Positions 48,183 to 56,608 of a DNA stretch of 64,000 nucleotides are shown here, one piece after another; the stretch's first letter is position 1; every line of letters starts with the position of its first letter. The position numbers were made by a program, and so were the translations under genes. The notes under the pieces were generated by a model that was not told the origin of the DNA, searched no databases, and was given only the letters and a program-made list of their open reading frames with translations. This DNA comes from Gammaproteobacteria bacterium. GTDB taxonomy: Bacteria; Pseudomonadota; Gammaproteobacteria; Xanthomonadales; Rhodanobacteraceae. The stretch lies in the NCBI GenBank assembly GCA_021325195.1, contig JAJPHQ010000092.1:1-64000 (forward strand), given 5' to 3'.

Positions 48183-49072
48183 TACTTCCGTTTGGCCCGC
48201 GGATGCGCGGCGTCGTACACCCTGGCGAGGTGCTGGAAGTCCAGATGCGTGTAGATCTGGGTGGTGCCGGTGTCGGCATGACCCAGCAGCTCCTGCACCG
48301 CGCGCAGGTTGCCCGAAGACTCCAGCAGGTGCGAAGCGCAGGAATGCCTGAGCAGGTGCGGATACACGCGCTTCCACACGCCCTGTGAGCGCGCGCGGCG
48401 CTTGATCGCGGCGCGCACTGCGCCGGGCGTGAGCGCGTGGGCGCCGCGGCCGCGCAGGATGGGCGCATCCGCATCGGCGGGCTGCGCATCACGCAGCGCC
48501 GCCAGTGCCTGCAACGCCAGGCGCCCCACCGGCACGATCCGGGTCTTGTTGCCCTTGCCGGTGACGCGCAGCAGGCCCTGGTCGGTGTCCAGGTCGCGCC
48601 AGCACACCGAGCACAGTTCGGAGACCCGCAATCCACTGGAATAGAGCAGCTCCAGCATCGCGCGGTCGCGCAGTGCCAGCGGATCGCGGGCGGTCACCTC
48701 GACCAGCGCGGCGGCTTCATCGACGTCCAGCACTTCCGGCAGCTTGCGCCGCACTTTCGGCGAACGCACGATCGCCGCGGGATTGTGCTGCGCCGCGCCG
48801 TTGCGCGCGAGGAAGCGGAAGAAGCTGCGGAACGCCGACAGCATCGCGCGCAGCGAAGCCGGTTCGAGGCCGCGCCGGTGTTCGTCCGCAACCAGCGTCT
48901 GCAACTGCTCGCCGCGCAGCTCGCCCCACCGCGACAGGGCCAGCGGTTCAACGAAGCGCAGCAGCGCATCGAGGGCGCGCCGGTAATTGCGCAGCGTGCC
49001 GGGTGAATAACGCCGCTCGACCTTCAGGTATTCGAGAAAGCGCTCGACGTCGGCGGCGAGCGTCGCGGCCAT
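48182..49072 (-). CDS. xerC: XerC, tyrosine site-specific recombinase
   Basis: 296 residues. The SAM-like N-terminal core-binding domain (VERFLEYLKVERRYSPGTLRNYRRAL) and the catalytic domain with GLRVSELCSVCWRD (Arg), GKGNKTRIVP (Lys), HLLRHSCASHLLESSGNLRAVQELLGH (HxxR and His) and TQIYTHLD (Tyr nucleophile) are complete. With XerD it resolves chromosome dimers at dif. ATG at 49070-49072, 2 bases after the DUF484 stop. Confidence 0.96.
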   Translation of the reverse strand: MAATLAADVERFLEYLKVERRYSPGTLRNYRRALDALLRFVEPLALSRWGELRGEQLQTLVADEHRRGLEPASLRAMLSAFRSFFRFLARNGAAQHNPAAIVRSPKVRRKLPEVLDVDEAAALVEVTARDPLALRDRAMLELLYSSGLRVSELCSVCWRDLDTDQGLLRVTGKGNKTRIVPVGRLALQALAALRDAQPADADAPILRGRGAHALTPGAVRAAIKRRARSQGVWKRVYPHLLRHSCASHLLESSGNLRAVQELLGHADTGTTQIYTHLDFQHLARVYDAAHPRAKRK

Positions 49073-49074
49073 CG

Positions 49075-49758
49075 TCAATCCGGCGGGTAGCGCGAAATCG
49101 CTGCATCCAGCGCCTGCGCGATCAGCTTCAGGAACACCGTGCCGATGCCGGGGTGGAAGCGGTTGGGATCATCGCTGCCGATCGCGAGCATGCCCTGCTC
49201 GCCGATCTTCAGCAGTGCGGTGGACATCACCTCGCCCGCGCGCGGGCCGAACAGGCGGTCCAGTTTCTCCTGCGCCAGCCGTCCGCAGGCGGGTTCGCCG
49301 CGCGCCAGGAATTCGGCGAATTCGGGCAATCCCGCCCTGCCTTGCGGCAGCGCCAGCATCCAGTCCGCCTGCGGCAGATCCGCGCCGCCGCGGAACAGCA
49401 CCAGCCGGACCAGATCGGTGTGGAAATCCTCGTTCAGGGCGCCGATGAAACTGCGGCAGGTGTCCGTCAGCGTGTTGTCGCGCAGCAGCCCCACCGTCAG
49501 CGTGTGCACGCGGACCATCAACTGCTCGTTGTCGGTGGCGATCGAGATCAGTTCGGCGAGCCGTCGGGTCAGTTCCTGGTTGCGCGCGCGCAGGGCTTCG
49601 AGCTGATACGCGATCAACGAAGCGGCCGGCCCGCGTTCGCGCGGCATCACCAGTTCCGCGGCGATGTCCGGGAAGTTCTCGAGGAAACGCGGATGGCGGC
49701 GCAGGTAATCGGCGACGTCCATCGCTTCGAGGCCCTGCTTCAAGGTCATTTCGGGCAT
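49075..49758 (-). CDS. DUF484 family protein (YigA-like)
   Basis: 227 residues. VADYLRRHPRFLENFPDIAAEL, SLIAYQLEALRARNQELTRRL (coiled coil), and the GAF-like part ending STALLKIGEQGMLAIGSDDPNRFHPGIGT are the DUF484 pattern. It sits between dapF and xerC as in E. coli. Function unknown. Confidence 0.93.
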   Translation of the reverse strand: MPEMTLKQGLEAMDVADYLRRHPRFLENFPDIAAELVMPRERGPAASLIAYQLEALRARNQELTRRLAELISIATDNEQLMVRVHTLTVGLLRDNTLTDTCRSFIGALNEDFHTDLVRLVLFRGGADLPQADWMLALPQGRAGLPEFAEFLARGEPACGRLAQEKLDRLFGPRAGEVMSTALLKIGEQGMLAIGSDDPNRFHPGIGTVFLKLIAQALDAAISRYPPD

Positions 49759-49857
49759 GCCGGCTGTCCGTGGGATGGGCGCAGTGTGGAGATTCGCTGC
49801 TCGATATGCAACACGATGCGCCCTGAAAGCAGGCGTCGCTGTCCGCCCCGCCGTGCG

Positions 49858-50739
49858 CTATCCCTGCGCCGGGGAGCGGGCATCCCTGTCCACGCTCGCG
49901 TGGAAAGCGTCGGACAAGTCGCCGTCGTACACAAACACCGCCGGGCCGGTCATCCACAGCGCGTGACCGGGGCCCTGCCAGTCGATCTCCAGCGTGCCGC
50001 CGGGCAGTTCGACCCGCACGTGCGCGCCCACCCGGCCCAGCCGCTGCAGCGCCGCGGCCGCCGCGCACGCGCCGCTGCCGCAGGCGCGCGTCCAGCCGGC
50101 GCCGCGCTCGTGCACCCGCAGCCGGACCGTGTGCGCGTCGACGACCTGCGCAAAGCCGGCGTTGGCGCCTTCGGGAAAACGCGGATGCGCGGTGAGCAAC
50201 GGCCCCAGTCTTTCCACGCGCGGCCCGTTCACGTCGTCCACCTCGACCACCGCGTGCGGGTTGCCCATCGACAGCGCGACGATCTCGACGGTTTCGCCAG
50301 CGACGGTGAGCGTGTAGCGGTCGGATTCGGCGGGCGCGTCGAACGGGATGCGCGCGGGCACGAATTCGGGCTCGCCCATGTCCGCCGCGACCGTGCCGGC
50401 GTCCAGCATCCGCACCGCGACGCGACCGGCGGGCCCCTGCAGTCGCGCCACGCCGTCCTCGGCCAGCGCACCGTCGCGGTGCAGCCATGCGGCGAGGCAG
50501 CGCACGCCGTTGCCGCATTGCCGTGCCGGCGTACCGTCGGCATTGCGGATCGAATACGCAGCCACGCAAGCCGGATCGTCCGCGCGTTCGAGGATCAGCA
50601 TCTGGTCGAAGCCGATGCCGGTGTGACGATCCGCCATCGCCCGAACCAGCATGGGATCATCCGGCACGGCGGAGGCGCGCGCATCCAGCACGACGAAGTC
50701 GTTGCCCAGCCCGTGCATCTTGCTGAATCGCAGGCCCAC
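49858..50739 (-). CDS. dapF: DapF, diaminopimelate epimerase
   Basis: 293 residues. KMHGLGNDFVVLDAR, the two active-site cysteines in QCGNGVRCLA and RACGSGACAAAAAL, and MGNPHAVVEVDDV are present. It converts LL- to meso-DAP for peptidoglycan and lysine. It starts 16 bases after lptM and is ~100 bases before DUF484. Confidence 0.97.
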   Translation of the reverse strand: MGLRFSKMHGLGNDFVVLDARASAVPDDPMLVRAMADRHTGIGFDQMLILERADDPACVAAYSIRNADGTPARQCGNGVRCLAAWLHRDGALAEDGVARLQGPAGRVAVRMLDAGTVAADMGEPEFVPARIPFDAPAESDRYTLTVAGETVEIVALSMGNPHAVVEVDDVNGPRVERLGPLLTAHPRFPEGANAGFAQVVDAHTVRLRVHERGAGWTRACGSGACAAAAALQRLGRVGAHVRVELPGGTLEIDWQGPGHALWMTGPAVFVYDGDLSDAFHASVDRDARSPAQG

Positions 50740-50755
50740 GCACGCCGCCGCGGGA

Positions 50756-50938
50756 TCAGCCGCTGCGTGAAGACGCCGGCGCGGCGGTCGCGGCGGGCGC
50801 CGGAGGATGCGCCGCGGCCGGTGCCGCCGGCGGCGTGTTCGGCCTGGGCGGCGGCAGCGTCAGCGGGCCCTTCTGGCCGCAACCGGCCAGCGTGCCGAGG
50901 ACCGCCAGCACGAACAGCATTCCGGTTACCCGTCGCAT
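50756..50938 (-). CDS. lptM: LptM (YifL), small LPS-translocon lipoprotein
   Basis: 60 residues. The lipobox LAGCGQKGPLTLP is the LptM signature; a Pro/Ala-rich tail follows. LptM helps mature the LptDE complex in the outer membrane. The neighbour dapF is the standard partner. Confidence 0.93.
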   Translation of the reverse strand: MRRVTGMLFVLAVLGTLAGCGQKGPLTLPPPRPNTPPAAPAAAHPPAPAATAAPASSRSG

Positions 50939-51032
50939 CTCGATCCACCCGCGGAACCTGTGGCGAGTATATACGTGGATGCGATGCCTTCAGGGGCTCG
51001 AACCGGAACGGGCTGCCGGAAGTGCCCCGGGG

Positions 51033-51521
51033 TCATGACGGCTTCGGCGTGACCGCGCCGAGGTCCTTGTCGTAGCGCCAGGCGTCGGAGCCGTTCTCGT
51101 AGAAGCCGGCCAGCCGTTCGCGGCGGCGGTAGCCCCGGCGTTCGTACAGCGCGATCGCGGCGCGGTTGTCCGTGCGCACTTCGAGCCGCATCCCGGTGCA
51201 GCCGCGCTTGCGCGCGAGCCGTTCGGCAGCGTCCAGCAACGCCGCGCCGTATCCGCGGCCGCGTGCGGCGGCGTCCACGGCGATGGAATACAGCCGCGCG
51301 GTGCGCGCGCCGCGCCGGAAAAGCACCACCGCGGCGGCGTGCACCGCGCCCGCCTGCGTGACGACCAACACCAGCGCGCTGCCGCTGCCCAGGTGGCGCA
51401 GGAATTGGGCGCGGCTGATCCGGTCGTGGTCGAAGCTGCCGTGTTCCAGCGCCAGCAATGCGTCCAGATCGGCGCGCGTGGCGCGGCGGATGTGCGGCGC
51501 AGGCGCATGGGCGGTGGACAT
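51033..51521 (-). CDS. RimI-like GNAT N-acetyltransferase
   Basis: 162 residues. IRRATRADLDALLALEHGSFDHDRISRAQFLRHL, SIAVDAAARGRGYGAALLDAAE (the Q/RxxGxG/A acetyl-CoA site) and NRAAIALYERRGYRRRERL fit the RimI-like group. The true target is unknown; N-terminal acetylation is possible. It is divergent from the ATP-grasp gene at 51726, whose family often pairs with GNAT enzymes. Confidence 0.88.
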   Translation of the reverse strand: MSTAHAPAPHIRRATRADLDALLALEHGSFDHDRISRAQFLRHLGSGSALVLVVTQAGAVHAAAVVLFRRGARTARLYSIAVDAAARGRGYGAALLDAAERLARKRGCTGMRLEVRTDNRAAIALYERRGYRRRERLAGFYENGSDAWRYDKDLGAVTPKPS

Positions 51522-51725
51522 GCGGCCAGCCTAACAGGGTCTCGGGAAACCCCCGGCGCCGCGGACCGCGCACGATCCGCCGTCCGCGCGGCAAGCCTGA
51601 ATGACCGCCAGCGCCAGCCCCTCCGGCGCTTGCGTCCCGGCGCCGGCGTGCGAAACTGCGCGGATCGCCCGTGCCGTGCGACGGGCCCGACCATCACCGT
51701 CTCGCGCAAATCCCGGAAAACAACG

Positions 51726-53207
51726 ATGAGCCGGTTGGTGATCGTGGTGGAGAAGGCGGCGGACTGGGGTTCGTACTATCCCTCCGACAACGTGGTCAGC
51801 GCGATGCAGTACCTGCGCGAACCGGTCGGCGGCGACGAGCGCACCCACGTGATCAATCTGTGCCGCAGCTACAAGTATCTGGGCACGGGTCACTACGTGT
51901 CGCTGCTGGGCGAGGCGCGCGGGCATCGCGTGATTCCGTCGGTGCGCACCATCAACGACCTGCGCAAGCGCGCATTGTACGGCCTCGACGTCGAGGATCT
52001 GAACCAGAAACTCGCGCACTTCCTGCCCGCCGGCGGCCGCGACACCACCGACCTCGGCATCTTGGTGTATTTCGGTGAAACCTCCTATCCGGCACTGCGC
52101 GATCTCGCGCGGCAGGTCTTCGAGCTGTTCCCGTGCCCGCTGCTGCGGATCGAGTTCGAACGCGACCGCCTTTGGCAGATCAGCGCGATCAAGCCGGTCG
52201 GCCTGCACACGCTGGACGACGATCAGGAAGACGCCTTCGCGCAGGCACTGGATGCGTTCTCGCGCCGCCTGTGGCGCAAGCCGCGTGCGCGCAGGCAGTT
52301 CCGCTACGACCTCGCGATGCTGGTCGATCCCCGCGAATCGATGCCGCCGTCCAATGCGCGCGCGCTGAAGCAGTTCGCCGCGGCAGGACGCGAGCTGGGC
52401 ATCGAGGTGGACACGATCGGCAAGCACGACTACACCCGGCTGGCCGAATACGACGGCCTGTTCATCCGTGAAACCACCGCGCCGGACAATCACACCTACC
52501 GCTTCGCGCACAAGGCCGAGCGCGAGGGCATGGTGGTGATCGACGACCCGACCTCGATCCTGCGTTGCACCAACAAGATCTTCCTGCACGACCTGTTGTG
52601 CTCGAAAAAGCTGACCGTGCCCCGCACCGAGGTGCTGTACCGCGAGGACGCGAAGCAGCTGCGCGAGCTGCCGGATCGGCTGGGCTTTCCGCTGGTGCTG
52701 AAGATTCCCGACGGATCGTTCTCGCGCGGCGTGGTCAAGGTGGACAACCTGCAGCAGCTGCAGAACGCCGCCACGGAACTGTTCCAGAGCACCGCGCTGC
52801 TGATCGCGCAGGAATTCCTGTATACCGATTTCGACTGGCGGATCGGCGTGCTGGACCGCCAGCCGCTGTACGCCTGCAAGTACTACATGTCGCGCGGGCA
52901 CTGGCAGATCTACAACCACGCCGCGCGCGGCAACGCGCGTTCGGGCGGTTTCGAGACGCTGGCGGTCGAGGACGTGCCCCCCGAGGTGATCAGGCTGGCG
53001 CTGCGCTCGACTGCGCCGATCGGCAAGGGCCTGTACGGCGTGGACATCAAGCAGACCCGCGACCGCACGCTGGTGATCGAGGTCAACGACAATCCCTCGA
53101 TCGACGCCGGCATCGAGGACGCCAGGGCCGGCGAGGAACTCTACCTGCGCATCATGCGCGAGCTGCTGCGGCGGATGGAGGCGAAGCGCAACGGCGTCAA
53201 TGCGTAG
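51726..53207 (+). CDS. RLAN/RimK-like ATP-grasp ligase
   Basis: 493 residues. An N-terminal RLAN domain (VVEKAADWGSYYPSDNVVSAMQYL and VISLLGEARGHRVIPSV-like text, ~1-180) is joined to a RimK-type ATP-grasp domain: FPLVLKIPDGSFSRGVVKV, LIAQEFLYTDFDWRIGVLD and the metal site GVDIKQTRDRTLVIEVNDNPSID. RimK-type enzymes add glutamate or similar amino acids to carboxylates; RLAN versions have no settled substrate. ATG at 51726. Confidence 0.92.
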   Translation: MSRLVIVVEKAADWGSYYPSDNVVSAMQYLREPVGGDERTHVINLCRSYKYLGTGHYVSLLGEARGHRVIPSVRTINDLRKRALYGLDVEDLNQKLAHFLPAGGRDTTDLGILVYFGETSYPALRDLARQVFELFPCPLLRIEFERDRLWQISAIKPVGLHTLDDDQEDAFAQALDAFSRRLWRKPRARRQFRYDLAMLVDPRESMPPSNARALKQFAAAGRELGIEVDTIGKHDYTRLAEYDGLFIRETTAPDNHTYRFAHKAEREGMVVIDDPTSILRCTNKIFLHDLLCSKKLTVPRTEVLYREDAKQLRELPDRLGFPLVLKIPDGSFSRGVVKVDNLQQLQNAATELFQSTALLIAQEFLYTDFDWRIGVLDRQPLYACKYYMSRGHWQIYNHAARGNARSGGFETLAVEDVPPEVIRLALRSTAPIGKGLYGVDIKQTRDRTLVIEVNDNPSIDAGIEDARAGEELYLRIMRELLRRMEAKRNGVNA

Positions 53208-53446
53208 GACGGGCGCGGGGAACCATCGGACCTGCACTCGCGCCCTTTCACGCGCAGCGACACGCACAGGATCGAAAGCGGTGCGATCAGCAGCCAGAAC
53301 AGCGGCGACCAGCCCCAGCCGGCGTCATGGGCCGGCAGCGGGGTCAGGCCCAGCAGCACGATGCCGCAGGCCAGCCAAGTGCCGGCGGCGAGGGTGATCG
53401 CGTCGGGTTCGGGGAAACGGGCCGATGGCGATGGCTGCCGCCGCAT
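53141..53446 (-). CDS. small two-span membrane protein
   Basis: 101 residues. Two hydrophobic spans (ITLAAGTWLACGIVLLGLTPL and FWLLIAPLSILCVSLRV) and an AGGAG site 7 bases before the ATG favour a real gene. Its last 67 bases overlap the 3' end of the ATP-grasp gene in antisense, and that part reads as low-quality basic text, so the natural end may differ. Function unknown. Confidence 0.55.
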   Translation of the reverse strand: MRRQPSPSARFPEPDAITLAAGTWLACGIVLLGLTPLPAHDAGWGWSPLFWLLIAPLSILCVSLRVKGRECRSDGSPRPSYALTPLRFASIRRSSSRMMRR

Positions 53447-53584
53447 GACGGACTCCTGAAGTCGGGGTGGGCGGGAGCCTGCGCCACGGTCGTCTCACGG
53501 ATTGCGATGGCGGGGACCGGCCGGGGGCGAACGGTCGCACGGTGCGGTTTTATGCTTTCCCGAGTCCCGAGTCCCGCTCGAAGC

Positions 53585-54436
53585 ATGTCCGCCCCCCTTC
53601 CCCGTTACGCCGTGTTCGGCCATCCCGTGGCGCATTCGCTGTCGCCGCGCCTGCATGCGCTGTTCTCGGCGCAGACCGGCATTGCGCTGGAATATGTCGC
53701 GATCGACGCCGCACCGGCGGATTTCCTGCACACCGCGCACGCGTTCTTTGCCGCCGGCGGCCGCGGCGCCAACGTGACCCTGCCGCACAAGCGCGCGGCA
53801 TTCGCGCTGGCGGACGTGCATTCGGCGACCGCGCAGCGTCTGGGCGTCGCGAACGTGTTGACGCGCCTCGACGACGGGCGGGTCGCAGCCGACAGCAACG
53901 ACGGCGCCGCGATGCTGGCCGATCTGCGTGCGCGCTGCGGCGGCGATCCGCATGGCCGCAACGTGCTGCTGCTGGGCGCCGGCGGTGCCGCGCGTGCGGC
54001 GGCGTTCGCATTGCTGGACGCCCGCGCGAAGACCCTGGTGATCGCCAACCGCACGTTCGAGCGCGCGCAAGCCCTCGCGGAGGCATTGGCTCGGCCCGAC
54101 CGCGTATGCCTCTCGCGCTGGGACGCCCTGGACCGTTGCGCGCCGTTCGACCTGATCGTCAACGCGACCTCGGCCGGCGTGCAGCGCGCGGCACTCGCAT
54201 TGCCGCATTCGCTGGCGCACGCCGGAACGATCGCCTACGACCTGAGTTACGCCGGGGCCGCGCGGCCGTTTCTGGAATGGGCGCGCGCGGCCCGCTGCGC
54301 GTACGCGTTCGACGGGCTGGGCATGCTGGTCGAGACCGCCGCGGATTCTTTCCTGCACTGGCACGGCGTGCGGCCGGATGCCGATGCGGCGCTGCGGGTG
54401 CTGGCACCACACCGCGCTTATGGAAACCCTGATTGA
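53585..54436 (+). CDS. aroE: AroE, shikimate dehydrogenase
   Basis: 283 residues. FGHPVAHSLSPRLHALF, the catalytic lysine in NVTLPHKRAAF, the NADP fold LLLGAGGAARAAAFAL, NATSAG and DGLGMLVETAADSF are in place. It reduces 3-dehydroshikimate. The last codons and stop (YGNPD) lie within a perfect palindrome that belongs to an interspersed element (54419-54529). A TATGCT and TCCCGAG doublet lies just before the start. Confidence 0.95.
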   Translation: MSAPLPRYAVFGHPVAHSLSPRLHALFSAQTGIALEYVAIDAAPADFLHTAHAFFAAGGRGANVTLPHKRAAFALADVHSATAQRLGVANVLTRLDDGRVAADSNDGAAMLADLRARCGGDPHGRNVLLLGAGGAARAAAFALLDARAKTLVIANRTFERAQALAEALARPDRVCLSRWDALDRCAPFDLIVNATSAGVQRAALALPHSLAHAGTIAYDLSYAGAARPFLEWARAARCAYAFDGLGMLVETAADSFLHWHGVRPDADAALRVLAPHRAYGNPD

Positions 54437-54529
54437 TCAGGGTTTCCATAGCGGCACAGGGATGTGCCGGCCGCCCATCAAGCACGCATGGGTTGTACGT
54501 GCTTGATGGGCGAAGCCGAATTCGGCGTG
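54419..54529 (+). repeat. three-hairpin interspersed element C, copy 1
   Basis: Three adjacent stem-loops: TATGGAAACCCTGAT with its 15-base mirror (54419-54450), GGCACA / TGTGCC, and CATCAAGCACG / CGTGCTTGATG, then GCGAAGCCGA. A second copy in inverse orientation is at 63195-63302. It contains the aroE stop codon. Confidence 0.85.
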
Positions 54530-54607
54530 CTCTGACAAATCCCGAATGGACTTGTTCAAGCTTCCTTGGGAGCCGCCTGCCGGCGAGAAGCGCGCGCGGG
54601 CGCGCTG

Positions 54608-55144
54608 CTACAGCGCGGCGAGGTAGTCGTTTTTCAAGGCGACGTAGTGCCGCGCCGAGTAGTACAGCGCCTCGATTTCGCGCTCGCCGAGCCTGCGCGA
54701 AAAGCGCGCCGGATTGCCGACCCACAGCTCGCCCTCGCCCACGGTCCTGCCCGGCGTGACCAGCGCGCCCGCGCCCACGAAGGCGTGGCGTTTCACGACC
54801 GCGCCGTCCAGCACGGTCGCGTGCATCCCGATCAGGCAGCCGTCCTCGATGGTGCAGGCGTGCACCACCGCGCCGTGGCCGATGGTGACGTCCGCACCCA
54901 CGATGCAGGGAAAGCCGCCGGGGGTGTAGGGCCCGTCGTGGGTGACGTGCAGCACCGCGCCGTCCTGCACGTTGCTGCGCGCGCCGATCCGGATGCGTTC
55001 GACGTCACCGCGCACCACCGCGCCGGGCCAGATCGACACGTCGTCGCCCAGTTCCACGTCGCCGATCACCGTGGCGGCGGGATCGACGTACACGCGTGCG
55101 CCGAGTTTCGGCATCACGCCGCGATACGGACGGATGGCGGGCAT
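54608..55144 (-). CDS. gamma-carbonic-anhydrase-like (PaaY/YrdA) protein
   Basis: 178 residues of left-handed beta-helix hexapeptide repeats (VYVDPAATVIGDVELGDDVSIWPGAVVRGDV). Metal-type histidines lie in VLHVTHDGP and IGHGAVVHAC, with GMHATVLDGAVV further on. E. coli YrdA-like proteins bind metal; carbonic anhydrase activity varies. It is divergent from the aldehyde dehydrogenase gene. Confidence 0.92.
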   Translation of the reverse strand: MPAIRPYRGVMPKLGARVYVDPAATVIGDVELGDDVSIWPGAVVRGDVERIRIGARSNVQDGAVLHVTHDGPYTPGGFPCIVGADVTIGHGAVVHACTIEDGCLIGMHATVLDGAVVKRHAFVGAGALVTPGRTVGEGELWVGNPARFSRRLGEREIEALYYSARHYVALKNDYLAAL

Positions 55145-55201
55145 TGCGTTTCACCTCAGCGGGGATCACGATCCTTGCATCCTAACGCCCGTCCCCGCGC
55201 G

Positions 55202-56608
55202 ATGGACACCTCGGCCGCTTCGCTGCACGACCTGCTGGAACGCCAGCGCCTCGCGTGGCGCGCGCGGGTGCCGGACCGCGCGCAGCGCCTGGATGACCTC
55301 GGGCGTCTGCGTTCGGCGCTCGCGGCGAGGCTGGAGGATTTCGCTGCGGCGGTCAGCGCGGATTTCGGCAAGCGCCCGCGCGCGGAAACCCTGCTGGCCG
55401 ACGGCCTGCCGGTGCTGCGCGAGATCGATCACGTGCGCCGGCACCTCGGGGGCTGGATGCGGCCGCGCCGCGTCGGCGCCGACGCGATGTTCCTGCCCGC
55501 ACGCTGCGAGATCATGGCCAGGCCGCTGGGCGTGGTCGGCATCGTCAGTCCGTGGAATTACCCGCTGAACCTAGCGCTGGTGCCGCTGGTGGACGCGCTG
55601 GCCGCGGGCAACCACGCGATGCTGAAACCCTCCGAACACGCGCCGCGCACCGCCTCGTTGCTGGCCGGGCTGGTCGCGGAAGTGTTTCCGCCCGAGCGGG
55701 TCACGGTGGTGCAGGGCGACGCCGCGGTTGCAGCCGCCTTCACGGCGCTGCCGTTCGATCACCTGCTGTTCACCGGTTCGGCGGCGGTCGGCGCCAGGGT
55801 GCTGGCCGCGGCGGCGGCCAACCTCACGCCGGTCACGCTGGAACTGGGCGGCAAATCGCCCGCGATCGTGGCGCCCGGCTGCGGGAACGCGCGCAACACA
55901 GGCCGGATCGCGGCGGGCAAGTGGCTGAACGCAGGCCAGACTTGCATCTCGCCCGACTACGTGCTGCTGCACGAACACGATCGCGATGCATTCGTTTCGC
56001 TGATGCGCGGGTACGTGGCAAGGCACTACCCGCCGTCGCGCCGGTGGTCCGATTACGCCAGCATCGTCAACGACGCGCAGCACGCGCGCCTCGTCGCCTG
56101 GCTGGACGGCGCGCGCAAGGCGGGCGCGCAGGTGATCGCGCTTGCCGGCGAAGCCGGCGACGATCCCGCGCGGCGCATCCTCGCACCTGCCCTGGTGCTG
56201 GATGCACCGGAAACCGCCGCGTTGATGCGCGAGGAAATCTTCGGGCCGGTGCTGCCTCTGGTGACGTACCGCGATTTCGACGAGGCGGTCGATTACGTCA
56301 ACGCCCGTCCGCGGCCGCTGGCCCTGTACCTGTTCGACGATGATCCGGCCCGGATCCGGCACGTGCTCGCTGCCTGCACCGCCGGCGGCGTCGCGGTCAA
56401 TGACACGCTGCTGCAGTTCGCGCAGTCGCGCCTGCCGTTCGGCGGTGTCGGAGCGTCCGGCATGGGTGCCTATCACGGCCACGCCGGGTTTCTGGCCTTC
56501 TCCAAGGCCATGCCCGTGTTCCGGCAGTCGCGCTGGTCGGCGTCTGCGTGGTTGCGGCCGCCCTACGGTGCGCGTGCGGAACGGCTGCTGCGCTGGCTCA
56601 TGCGCTGA
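55202..56608 (+). CDS. aldehyde dehydrogenase, coniferyl-aldehyde type
   Basis: 468 residues. IVSPWNYPLNLALVPLVDALAAGN (NAD site), KPSEHAPRTA, the general base in VTLELGGKSPAIV, the catalytic cysteine in NAGQTCISPDYVL and EEIFGPVLPLVTY are present. The PARCEIMARPLGVVGI start and short length fit the coniferyl/medium-chain subgroup. The substrate is inferred. The 3' end overlaps the patatin gene by 11 bases. Confidence 0.92.
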   Translation: MDTSAASLHDLLERQRLAWRARVPDRAQRLDDLGRLRSALAARLEDFAAAVSADFGKRPRAETLLADGLPVLREIDHVRRHLGGWMRPRRVGADAMFLPARCEIMARPLGVVGIVSPWNYPLNLALVPLVDALAAGNHAMLKPSEHAPRTASLLAGLVAEVFPPERVTVVQGDAAVAAAFTALPFDHLLFTGSAAVGARVLAAAAANLTPVTLELGGKSPAIVAPGCGNARNTGRIAAGKWLNAGQTCISPDYVLLHEHDRDAFVSLMRGYVARHYPPSRRWSDYASIVNDAQHARLVAWLDGARKAGAQVIALAGEAGDDPARRILAPALVLDAPETAALMREEIFGPVLPLVTYRDFDEAVDYVNARPRPLALYLFDDDPARIRHVLAACTAGGVAVNDTLLQFAQSRLPFGGVGASGMGAYHGHAGFLAFSKAMPVFRQSRWSASAWLRPPYGARAERLLRWLMR

